DNA from: Bacteroidales bacterium
GTDB taxonomy: Bacteria > Bacteroidota > Bacteroidia > Bacteroidales > UBA932
NCBI GenBank assembly: GCA_018433265.1
Contig: JAHDRO010000173.1
Coordinates: forward strand, 1 to 6,105
Reading direction: 5' to 3'
DNA length: 6,105 nucleotides
The notes beneath the pieces are model-generated. The model saw only the letters and a list, made by a program, of their open reading frames with translations. It was not told the DNA's origin and ran no database searches. The position numbers and the translations under genes were made by a program. Shown piece by piece: positions 1 to 6,105 of this stretch (position 1 is the first letter of the stretch; each line of letters starts with the position of its first letter).

Positions 1-1176
1 TCACTTGGCGGATTGCACGACGAGGCCGAAATAAGAGGACACAGAAGAACATATATTGGAGCGATGCCTGGCAGGATAATTAATTCAATAAAAAAAGCCG
101 GGACATCCAATCCTTTGCTGGTGCTTGACGAAATAGATAAAGTCAGCAACGATTTCAGAGGAGATCCTGCTTCTGCTCTTCTAGAAGTCCTCGATCCAGA
201 GCAAAATGTTGCATTTCACGATAATTATCTTGATATTGACTACGACCTTTCAAAGGTTCTATTTATTACTACAGCAAATAATATCACAACAATTCATCCT
301 GCTTTAAGAGACAGGATGGAGTTAATTAATGTCAGTGGTTATCTTGCAGAAGAAAAAAGAGAAATTGCAAAAGGTTATTTAGTCCCAAGACAGATAGAGG
401 CTCACGGTCTCAAGAAAAGTCAATTCAAGATTAGTATAGACGGAATTGACACTATAATTAATGAATACACAAGAGAATCCGGAGTCAGAGGTCTTGACAA
501 ACAAATTGCAAAACTTGCCAGAATTACTGCTAAAAATATTGCTCTTGATCTTCCATATAATTCTCTTCTTGGGCCTAAAGAGGTAAAGGGAATGCTTGGA
601 GTACCTATTTATCAACATGAGACACAAAAGGGAAATGAAGCTTCGGGTGTTGTCACAGGACTCGCATGGACTGAAAATGGAGGGGAAATCCTTTTTATAG
701 AATGTGTAATGAGCAAAGGTAAAGGAGCTCTATCAACTACAGGTAATCTTGGTGATGTTATGAAAGAATCTGCAATAATTGCATATCAATATTTAAAAGC
801 AAATCCCCAATTGCTTTCTCTCAGCCCTAAAGATTTTAGTGACAGAGATATTCATATTCACGTGCCAGAAGGCTCCATTCCAAAAGACGGTCCATCTGCA
901 GGAATAACAATGATAAGTGCCATGGCCTCCGCTTTTCTTAAGAAAAAAGTTAAAAGTGGCATTGCGATGACGGGAGAGATCACATTGAGAGGAAGAATTT
1001 TACCTGTTGGAGGAATTAAGGAGAAAATCCTGGCAGCCAAAAGGGCAGGAATTGACACAATCATTCTATCCGAAGATAATAGAAAAGATATAGAAGAAAT
1101 TAAAGAGATTTACCTTAAAGGGCTTAATTTCAAGTATGTTAAAACTATACCCGAAGTCCTTGAATTTATATTCTAA
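1..1176 (+). CDS. lon: ATP-dependent Lon protease, C-terminal part (5' truncated by window edge)
   Basis: Lon is a cytoplasmic AAA+ serine protease that unfolds and degrades damaged and regulatory proteins. The frame is open from base 1 (SLGG, then LHDEAEIRGHRRTYIG), so the TTG at 13 is internal. The 391 visible codons cover the second half of the AAA+ module and the whole protease domain. About the first 400 residues, with the substrate-binding domain and Walker A, lie outside. Numbering from base 1, visible elements are Walker B LLVLDEIDK (D43, E44), sensor 1 (TTANN, about 91-94), the arginine finger in RDRME (R105), sensor 2 in GVRGLD (R163), and the protease dyad: Ser299 in PKDGPSAG and Lys342, the second Lys of GGIKEK. 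The 43-residue spacing matches S679/K722 of E. coli Lon. The frame runs unbroken to TAA at 1174-1176. The ung start follows after two bases, so co-transcription is likely (inference). It is a LonA type, since the soluble AAA+ and protease modules are fused without membrane segments. Confidence 0.97.
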   Translation, partial: SLGGLHDEAEIRGHRRTYIGAMPGRIINSIKKAGTSNPLLVLDEIDKVSNDFRGDPASALLEVLDPEQNVAFHDNYLDIDYDLSKVLFITTANNITTIHPALRDRMELINVSGYLAEEKREIAKGYLVPRQIEAHGLKKSQFKISIDGIDTIINEYTRESGVRGLDKQIAKLARITAKNIALDLPYNSLLGPKEVKGMLGVPIYQHETQKGNEASGVVTGLAWTENGGEILFIECVMSKGKGALSTTGNLGDVMKESAIIAYQYLKANPQLLSLSPKDFSDRDIHIHVPEGSIPKDGPSAGITMISAMASAFLKKKVKSGIAMTGEITLRGRILPVGGIKEKILAAKRAGIDTIILSEDNRKDIEEIKEIYLKGLNFKYVKTIPEVLEFIF

Positions 1177-1178
1177 AA

Positions 1179-1841
1179 ATGGATGTAAAAGTTGAAGAGA
1201 GTTGGAAGCGTGAACTCCAGGAAGAATTTGACAAAGATTACTTTCGAGAAATTACTGCTTTTATCAAAAGAGATATCGCCTCTAATATTATCATATACCC
1301 AAAAGGCAGTTTGATTTTCAACGCTTTCAACTCTACTCCTTTTGATAAGGTTAAGGTTGTCTTACTTGGACAAGACCCATACTACAACCCTGGTCAAGCT
1401 CACGGTTTGTCTTTTTCAGTACCGGATGGGGTTCCTTTTCCCCCTTCTCTTGTTAATATTTTCAAAGAACTTAATGCTGACTTGGGGATAGAGCCTCCAA
1501 CAAATGGTTCTTTACAGCGATGGGCACAACAGGGAGTTTTTTTGTTAAATGCTGTCCTTACAGTAAGAGCAGGGTTACCTGCATCCCATAGCAAAATTGG
1601 ATGGACTAAATTTACTGATGCTGTAATCAAAAAAATTTCTGATAAAAAAGAGGGAATAGTGTTCCTTTTATGGGGTAATTACGCAAGAAGTAAAAAAACA
1701 TTAATTGACACCAAGCGTCATTACGTTCTTGAAGCGGCACATCCGTCTCCCCTTGCCAAAGGTGCTTTTTTTGGATGCAGGCACTTTTCAAAAACAAATG
1801 AAATTCTTCTCAAACAAGGTAAAACACCAATTATTTGGTAG
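1179..1841 (+). CDS. ung: Uracil-DNA glycosylase, family 1
   Basis: Ung removes uracil, arising from cytosine deamination or dUMP misincorporation, from DNA as the first step of base excision repair in the cytoplasm. The 220 residues match the usual length of bacterial family-1 enzymes. Visible motifs are the water-activating loop LGQDPYYNPGQAHGLSF (catalytic D66, thymine-excluding Y68, stacking F79), PPSLVNIFKE, the uracil-reading LLN motif (N124), and the HPSPL intercalation loop (H188, L192), followed by GAFFGCRHFSKTNEIL. The start is supported by the family-like opening MDVKVEESWK. No Shine-Dalgarno sequence precedes it (the leader is A/T-rich), as is usual in Bacteroidetes. One oddity is that the residue after DPY is Tyr69 and the next Asn70, where most family members have His-Gly. 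The gene begins two bases after lon stops, and its 3' end overlaps the convergent yggS by 11 bases. All essential residues are present, so activity is expected. Confidence 0.97.
   Translation: MDVKVEESWKRELQEEFDKDYFREITAFIKRDIASNIIIYPKGSLIFNAFNSTPFDKVKVVLLGQDPYYNPGQAHGLSFSVPDGVPFPPSLVNIFKELNADLGIEPPTNGSLQRWAQQGVFLLNAVLTVRAGLPASHSKIGWTKFTDAVIKKISDKKEGIVFLLWGNYARSKKTLIDTKRHYVLEAAHPSPLAKGAFFGCRHFSKTNEILLKQGKTPIIW
1831..1841. other. Tail-to-tail overlap of ung and yggS
   Basis: The ung stop TAG is at 1839-1841, while the yggS stop reads TAA on the minus strand at 1831-1833. The final 11 bases of each gene are therefore shared in antisense. Both C termini are family-like (TPIIW for Ung; GTGIFGSR plus a short tail for YggS), so the overlap is real and not caused by a misplaced stop. 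No separate terminator fits between the genes. Confidence 0.93.
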
Positions 1842-2502
1842 ATTGTAAACGACTCCCAAAGATCCCTGTTCCAATTCGTATAATCGTACTCCCCTCTTCA
1901 ATTGCAATTTTGTAATCACTGGACATACCCATTGAAATTTCTTTGAAACAATCGTTTTTAGTAAAATAATGTTTTTTAAGATAATCGAATTGTTCTTTAA
2001 GATTTCGAAACTCTCCTCTTATAAGAGTTATGTCATTTACAAAAGAGGCCATTCCCATCAGTCCGCAAATTCTGATATTTTCAAGAGATAACAGCTCCTC
2101 AATTAAACAGTTAAGCTCTTCTATCAAAAATCCCTGTTTCGTCTCTTCTCTTGCGATATGAACCTGTAGAAGACAATCTTTAACCAACCCCCTTGAATAG
2201 GCTTGACGATTAATTTCCCGGGAAAGTTTTAAAGAATCTACTGAATGAATCATGAATACGTCACCCAGAATCAGTTTAATCTTATTAGTCTGAAGGTGAC
2301 CTATAAAATGCCACTTAATGGCTTTTGGAAGCAGTTTTATTTTTTCAGCCATTTCTTGTGGACGATTCTCACCAAAATCTCTTAAACCTGCATTATACGC
2401 CTCCATTATATCTTCTACAGGTTTAAATTTTGAAACAGCCACCAATTTAACAGAAGGTGGTAATTCGTTTCTAATATTCAATATTCTTTCGGAAATAGTC
2501 AT
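1831..2502 (-). CDS. yggS: YggS/PLPBP-family pyridoxal-phosphate-binding protein
   Basis: This family binds pyridoxal 5'-phosphate on a single TIM-barrel domain, has no established enzymatic reaction, and is implicated in vitamin B6 and amino-acid/keto-acid homeostasis. The 223 residues match the family length. Visible motifs are the Schiff-base lysine K25 in LVAVSKFKP (equivalent to K36 of E. coli YggS), FGENRPQE (about 43-50), WHFIGHLQTNK (64-74), GLMGMA (147-152), SMGMSSD (190-196) and the phosphate-binding end RIGTGIFGSR (209-218). The start ATG (2500-2502) overlaps the yidC stop in ATGA. The purine run AGAAAAGGAA sits directly before it, too close to be a standard Shine-Dalgarno, so coupling to yidC translation is the likelier route (inference). 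Elsewhere yggS is often linked to proC or yggT, so following yidC is a different context. Its last 11 bases run antisense through the end of ung. It lacks the long decarboxylase C-terminal domain of alanine racemases, so racemase activity is not expected. Confidence 0.95.
   Translation of the reverse strand: MTISERILNIRNELPPSVKLVAVSKFKPVEDIMEAYNAGLRDFGENRPQEMAEKIKLLPKAIKWHFIGHLQTNKIKLILGDVFMIHSVDSLKLSREINRQAYSRGLVKDCLLQVHIAREETKQGFLIEELNCLIEELLSLENIRICGLMGMASFVNDITLIRGEFRNLKEQFDYLKKHYFTKNDCFKEISMGMSSDYKIAIEEGSTIIRIGTGIFGSRLQSTK
2499..2502 (-). other. ATGA stop-start overlap, yidC to yggS
   Basis: On the minus strand the yidC stop TGA and the yggS start ATG share bases in ATGA. This arrangement commonly allows a terminating ribosome to restart on the next gene, so yggS translation probably depends on yidC translation (inference from known behaviour of such overlaps). 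Confidence 0.88.
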
Positions 2503-4370
2503 TTCCTTTTCTTCTGCTGTTGAAGCTGTTGTTGTTGCATCCTATAAGCTTCATCAAGCCTTTGCTGGAATTTTGACTTTTTAACAGGTGCATTTGATGA
2601 AGCCTTTTCCTTAAGCTTGGCATATAATTTCTTTTCATCCACGAAGAACTTTCTGATTATCCACGTCTGAAGCATTGTCAGAACATTTGAAAGCATGTAA
2701 TAATAACTCAAACCACTTGAGAAATTATTACAGAGGACAAGAAGAAATATCGGCATAAAATAGAGACTCATAAATTTCATACCCGCCATTTGTGGACCAG
2801 AGCCCATTTGATCTGCATTCATCTTGGAATAAAAATATGTTGAAAGAGCCATTAGCAGTGCAAAAAGGCTCACGTGATCACCATAGAGAGGTATTCTAAA
2901 GGGTAAATTGAGAATAGAATCGTAACCACTTAAATCTTCTGCCCAAAGAAAACCTTGCTGCCTCAATTCAAATGATGCGGGAAAGAACTTAAACATGGCA
3001 AACAGAATAGGCATCTGCAATAAGACAGGGATACAACCTCCAAACATGCTGACACCCGCCTTTTTATATAACGCCATAGTTTCCTGTTGCTTTTTAAGTG
3101 CATCTTCTTTCCTGGGATATTTTTCATTAATCTTATCAATTTCTGGCTTTAAAACACGCATTTTTGCGGTTGACATATAAGACCTTAATGTAAGAGGAGA
3201 AATTATTATTTTGATAATTAAAGTGAGAATTAAAATAATAATACCATAATTACTTATAAACTTGCTTAGAAAGTCAAAAACAGGAATGACAATAAATCTA
3301 TTAATCCAACCTATCAGCCAGCCTCCCAGTGGAACGATTTTTTCAAAGCCTTGACCATATGATTTAAGGGTTTTGTAGTGGTTAGGACCATAATAAAGCT
3401 GAAAAGGAAGATTGATTTCTTCTCCATAGGAACACGGAATCTGCATATTGGCTTCACAATGCATCAAGTTTTTAAAAGGATCCTCCTCTGGATAAATTTT
3501 ATAGCTAAGAAAACCCATGTTAAAATTATCCTTTGAAACCAGTATTGCTGAAAAAAACTGCTGTTGAAATGCAACCCAATTAATTTTCGTTCTTACATCC
3601 TTCTCTGCGTTTTGTTTTCTTAACCCCAGACTTTCAACGCTTTTTGCATTTGGATGTTTATAAAGTACTGACGAATAATTTTTTTCATTATCATATCCCT
3701 TTTCGAGTCTTGGAACATCCATTACCCAGTTAAGATCCATGGTCGTAACCTTCTTCTGAATATGTTCCTGCATACCCACAAGCCTTATATTAAAATCTAC
3801 TAAATAACTGCCGGCGGATAAATTATAGGTGTATTCTATGAAAGAATCTTCATCGAAGGGTAATCTGTAAATTACAGAAGAATCAGATGACTCAGCTCTG
3901 TTAAATTTAAAAGCATCCGTTTTTATCTCCTGATTTGTAAACAGCACTAAAGACAGTGAACTGGCACTATCTTTAACCAAGAAAAGAGGAAGAGAATCAA
4001 AAGTATAGTAATTTTTAATCTCAACTTTATAGGGTTGAGCTCCCCTATTGATAAATGTAATTTTAATCTTATCATTTTCAAGGGTGAAAAATTCTTCAGA
4101 AGCTTCATTGGCCATAATAAGCAAAGAATCCTTATAAATTGACTGTGAAGCATTATTAGGAACAATACCAATAGAATCCTTGAAACTTGTAATCTTTGAA
4201 GCTGAATCAAGTGCCTCTTGCTCCAACACCTCCTGTGCTTTAACGCGCGCTATTGAATCAATCTGTGCCTGTTTTTTTAGCTGTTCATTGTATATTTTGG
4301 AATTGTACCAACTAAACCCAATAAGTATAGCTCCAATTATTAAAAATCCAATAGTGGAATTTTTCTTCAT
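2499..4370 (-). CDS. yidC: Membrane protein insertase YidC (Oxa1/Alb3 family)
   Basis: YidC inserts and folds inner-membrane proteins, alone or with SecYEG. The 623 residues are typical of the long form with a periplasmic domain. Visible order: N-terminal membrane anchor (about 6-22, ending IGFSWYNSK); a charged linker; a large beta-rich periplasmic domain (about 93-345); an amphipathic helix (about 350-368); TM2 (371-393, ending SPLTLRSYMS); the cytoplasmic hairpin (AKMRVLKPEIDKINEKYP, about 402-440); TM3 (441-462, GGCIPVLLQMPILFAMF); TM4 (about 497-515); TM5 (533-548); TM6 (551-575); and a basic Gln/Lys-rich tail (576-623), expected to face the cytoplasm and possibly contact ribosomes (inference). 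At the site of the conserved groove arginine (R366 in E. coli), this protein has Lys387 by my alignment, so the positive charge is kept. The start ATG directly abuts the stop of the upstream DUF349 gene and lacks a Shine-Dalgarno. The stop overlaps the yggS start. No frameshift is seen. Confidence 0.97.
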   Translation of the reverse strand: MKKNSTIGFLIIGAILIGFSWYNSKIYNEQLKKQAQIDSIARVKAQEVLEQEALDSASKITSFKDSIGIVPNNASQSIYKDSLLIMANEASEEFFTLENDKIKITFINRGAQPYKVEIKNYYTFDSLPLFLVKDSASSLSLVLFTNQEIKTDAFKFNRAESSDSSVIYRLPFDEDSFIEYTYNLSAGSYLVDFNIRLVGMQEHIQKKVTTMDLNWVMDVPRLEKGYDNEKNYSSVLYKHPNAKSVESLGLRKQNAEKDVRTKINWVAFQQQFFSAILVSKDNFNMGFLSYKIYPEEDPFKNLMHCEANMQIPCSYGEEINLPFQLYYGPNHYKTLKSYGQGFEKIVPLGGWLIGWINRFIVIPVFDFLSKFISNYGIIILILTLIIKIIISPLTLRSYMSTAKMRVLKPEIDKINEKYPRKEDALKKQQETMALYKKAGVSMFGGCIPVLLQMPILFAMFKFFPASFELRQQGFLWAEDLSGYDSILNLPFRIPLYGDHVSLFALLMALSTYFYSKMNADQMGSGPQMAGMKFMSLYFMPIFLLVLCNNFSSGLSYYYMLSNVLTMLQTWIIRKFFVDEKKLYAKLKEKASSNAPVKKSKFQQRLDEAYRMQQQQLQQQKKRK

Positions 4371-4373
4371 CTA
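4368..4373 (-). other. TAGATG stop-start junction, DUF349 gene to yidC
   Basis: The minus strand reads TAGATG, with zero bases between the DUF349 stop and the yidC start. The preceding bases (AAAAAGAACAACAA) are A-rich without a Shine-Dalgarno core. The YidC N terminus encoded from this ATG (MKKNSTIGFL, then the membrane anchor) is family-like, so the start choice is well supported. Coupled translation is likely. Confidence 0.88.
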
Positions 4374-6105
4374 TTGTTGTTCTTTTTGATTATCAATTAA
4401 TTTAATTTTCTCCTCAAGCTGAGTCAATTCATACTTGGCTGCAGAAATTTTCTTATCTATTTCGAGAAGTAAAGAATCTGCATTCTTTGATTTAGTAAAG
4501 AAACCAATATTGTTCTCCAAAATAGCTATATCCTGTTCCATCTGTCTGTATTTCTGGATCAGCCTTTCTCTTTCTGTCCTTAATCCACCTCCTTTTGAAA
4601 ATGTCTGGACTTCCTTGATATGTTTTTTATAACGACTGAGTTTATTCTCCTGATCTAAATTCCTTATATCTCCGAATTTCTGCTCTAAAGCATATCTGTA
4701 TGCAGCCTGGATCCTCTCTTTATCCTTAAAGGGGACAAAACCTATCTCAGCCCATCTGGCCTGAAAATCTTTAAGCGCCTCTCTATTTTCCAATTCCTTG
4801 GTGTCTAATTTATAATCAGTGATTTCCTTGATGAGTTCGAGTTTCTTTGCCAAATTTTGTTCAAAAGAATCATCAACAGAATTATAGTATTTTGACTTGT
4901 TTTCAAAAAATTCGTCACATGCTGCTCTAAATCTCTTCCACACAGCATCAGACTGTTTCCGTGCCACAGGACCTATTTCCTTCCACTTCTTTTGAATGCT
5001 GATGAGCTGATCAGTAGTACGTTTCCAGTCAGTACTGTCCTTTAATGCCTCTGCTTGCTCGCAAAGAGCAATCTTTTTCTCATAATTCTCCTGCATTACA
5101 CTTTTGAAGTTTGAGTAATGTTCTCGCTTTGCGTTATAAAACTGATCACATGCACTCCTGAAACGTTCATAGATCTTTTGATTGTCTTTCTTGGAAGCAA
5201 AACCAATTCCTTTCCACTCTTTCTGGATATTTTCAATTTCCTTTGTTAGTGCATTCCAATCCTTCTCGCCTTCCATTGCAACTATGGCTTCGACTCTCTC
5301 GCACAGAGCCTTTTTCAGTTCAAGATTCTGTTTCTGAATATCCTTCTGGTTTTCAAAAAATTGTTGCTGATTTTTGTTTATTACTGCTGTTGCTTTTTTA
5401 AATCTATCCCAAATCTCTTCTCTCATTTCCTTACTAACAGGACCTATTTCCCTCCATTCTTCGTGCAGCTTTTGAAGTTTTTTAAAAGCTAACACAGCGT
5501 TTGGTTCTTCAGAGAGTGCTTCTGCCTTTTCACACAATTCAACCTTCATTTCGAGATTTTTCTTGAGATCAAGATCTCTTAGTTCGTTGTTAATTTTTAC
5601 AAAATCATAAAATTTCTCAACTAGATACTGATACGTTTCCCAAACATTCTTACTATTAGACTGAGGTACAGGTCCTATAGACTTCCATCTGTTTTGTAGC
5701 TCTCTGAAAGCAGGAAATGTATGATGAAGATCTTCCTGTTTTTCAAGTAGTTCTTTTAATTCTTCAATAATTTCAAGTTTCTTAGCCAAATTTTCCTCTT
5801 TTTGTTTCTCGATAGTTTGGAGAAAATCACTTCTTAAAGTTTTATATCTGTTAAATAACTCTTTAAAACCCCTCTCAACTTCAGCAAAAGGATTAAGAGA
5901 GATATTTGACTCAGTCTGATCATCTTCATTTACAACATTGTTTTCAGAAGGCTCTATAAAGCCGGCTGCTATTTTTTCTCTTTTGAGAGCCTTGTAAAAA
6001 GCAGCTTTTATCCCTTCGGCATGTTTATACAACTCCTGCTGATCTCCACGTTCAATCATCTCCTGAAATATCTGCAGAATCTCTTTTAAACTTTTATTTG
6101 AATGA
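4371..6105 (-). CDS. DUF349 repeat protein, function unknown (5' truncated by window edge)
   Basis: This is a highly charged, helix-rich, apparently cytoplasmic protein with five tandem DUF349 (PF03993) repeats. No signal peptide or membrane segment is visible. The frame stays open from the Met codon at 6057-6059 to the right edge (HSNKSLKEILQIFQE upstream), so that Met is probably internal and the true start lies outside. Numbering from that Met, there is a helical segment (1-35), an acidic linker (about 36-56), a lead-in helix (about 57-83), the repeats (about 84-472), and a C-terminal coiled coil (about 475-562) after a GGGLRTERERL loop. Each repeat opens with xNLxxK or xNYxxK and carries a W-x-x-I-G motif; the five tryptophans are W125, W202, W282, W359 and W436, spaced 77, 80, 77 and 77. 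An aromatic residue lies 18 after each. The role is unknown; a scaffold or nucleic-acid/ribosome-associated function is only a guess. Its TAG stop touches the yidC start, so the two share a transcript and probably translational coupling. Confidence 0.93.
   Translation of the reverse strand, partial: HSNKSLKEILQIFQEMIERGDQQELYKHAEGIKAAFYKALKREKIAAGFIEPSENNVVNEDDQTESNISLNPFAEVERGFKELFNRYKTLRSDFLQTIEKQKEENLAKKLEIIEELKELLEKQEDLHHTFPAFRELQNRWKSIGPVPQSNSKNVWETYQYLVEKFYDFVKINNELRDLDLKKNLEMKVELCEKAEALSEEPNAVLAFKKLQKLHEEWREIGPVSKEMREEIWDRFKKATAVINKNQQQFFENQKDIQKQNLELKKALCERVEAIVAMEGEKDWNALTKEIENIQKEWKGIGFASKKDNQKIYERFRSACDQFYNAKREHYSNFKSVMQENYEKKIALCEQAEALKDSTDWKRTTDQLISIQKKWKEIGPVARKQSDAVWKRFRAACDEFFENKSKYYNSVDDSFEQNLAKKLELIKEITDYKLDTKELENREALKDFQARWAEIGFVPFKDKERIQAAYRYALEQKFGDIRNLDQENKLSRYKKHIKEVQTFSKGGGLRTERERLIQKYRQMEQDIAILENNIGFFTKSKNADSLLLEIDKKISAAKYELTQLEEKIKLIDNQKEQQ
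4644..5810 (-). repeat. Five tandem DUF349 protein repeats
   Basis: Seen at the protein level within the DUF349 gene: five units of about 77 residues. They share an opening xNLxxKxxLxExxExL-like helix (N at residues 90, 168, 245, 325 and 402, counted from the Met at 6057-6059), then W-x-x-I-G-[PF]-[VA], then an aromatic at W+18 (Y143, F220, F300, F377, Y454). Units 2 to 4 are the most alike, sharing LCExxEA near the start; units 3 and 4 also share RFRxACDxF after the W motif. Unit 5 lacks the W/Y at W+15 found in units 1 to 4 (it has Q451). The DNA copies are diverged, so this is old protein-level duplication and not a recent DNA repeat. Outer limits are approximate. Confidence 0.85.

Noticed and set aside
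379..627. Open minus-strand frame of 82 codons inside lon
   Set aside because: It is fully antisense to a well-conserved part of Lon, with no family-like motifs, so it is a shadow frame.
1400..1630. Open minus-strand frame inside ung
   Set aside because: It is antisense to the conserved Ung core; the sequence shows no recognisable domain.
1826..1839. Inverted repeat ACCAA-TTAT-TTGGT as a bidirectional terminator between ung and yggS
   Set aside because: The stem is only 5 bp and AT-rich, there is no T run after it on the plus strand, and only a short GTTTTA follows on the minus strand. It lies in coding sequence and could easily arise by chance.
2503..2512. AGAAAAGGAA as a Shine-Dalgarno site for yggS
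   Set aside because: The AGGA core ends one base before the ATG, too close for normal pairing, and the other starts here also lack such sites. Coupling through the ATGA overlap explains initiation better.
2514..2540. CTGTTG-type short repeat as a microsatellite or phase-variable tract
   Set aside because: It encodes the Gln-rich YidC tail (MQQQQLQQQ), mixes CAG and CAA codons and is interrupted. Such tails are usual in this YidC group.
2318..2584. Open plus-strand frame across the yidC-yggS junction
   Set aside because: It is antisense to two well-supported genes, with no recognisable motif or start signal.
3947..4210. Open minus-strand frame, leucine/isoleucine-rich, inside yidC in another phase
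   Set aside because: Its hydrophobic look comes from reading AT-rich yidC codons out of phase; the yidC frame itself is continuous and conserved.

Overview
The window carries five protein genes and almost no non-coding DNA: only two bases (1177-1178) lie outside a reading frame. I found no tRNA, rRNA, CRISPR array, insertion sequence, riboswitch or convincing terminator. The DNA looks AT-rich by eye. The organism is very probably a Bacteroidetes (Bacteroidota) bacterium, possibly of the Bacteroidales. The reasons are a long YidC with the N-terminal IGFSWYNSK signature and a Q/K-rich tail, a multi-repeat DUF349 protein of the kind common in that phylum, an Ung starting MDVKVEESWK, and starts without Shine-Dalgarno sequences. 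This placement rests on remembered family features, not on a search.

Plus strand, 1-1841: the C-terminal half of an ATP-dependent Lon protease, cut by the left edge just after the Walker A region, is followed after two bases by a complete family-1 uracil-DNA glycosylase (ung). The two are probably co-transcribed and pair protein quality control with DNA base repair.

Minus strand, 6105-1831, in transcription order: a DUF349 repeat protein of unknown function, cut at its N terminus by the right edge; a complete YidC/Oxa1 membrane insertase; and a complete YggS/PLPBP-family pyridoxal-phosphate-binding protein. The DUF349 stop codon abuts the yidC start (TAGATG). The yidC stop overlaps the yggS start (ATGA). 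This is a tightly packed, probably translationally coupled operon whose promoter lies beyond position 6105.

The two transcription units converge, and the ends of ung and yggS overlap by 11 bases (1831-1841), which leaves no intergenic space for an ordinary terminator. All genes look intact inside the window and keep their key catalytic residues. This is core housekeeping DNA. I see no novel defence, mobile or biosynthetic system. The items most worth a second look are the extreme packing, the DUF349-yidC-yggS linkage, the regular five-repeat architecture of the DUF349 protein, and small motif substitutions in Ung and YidC.
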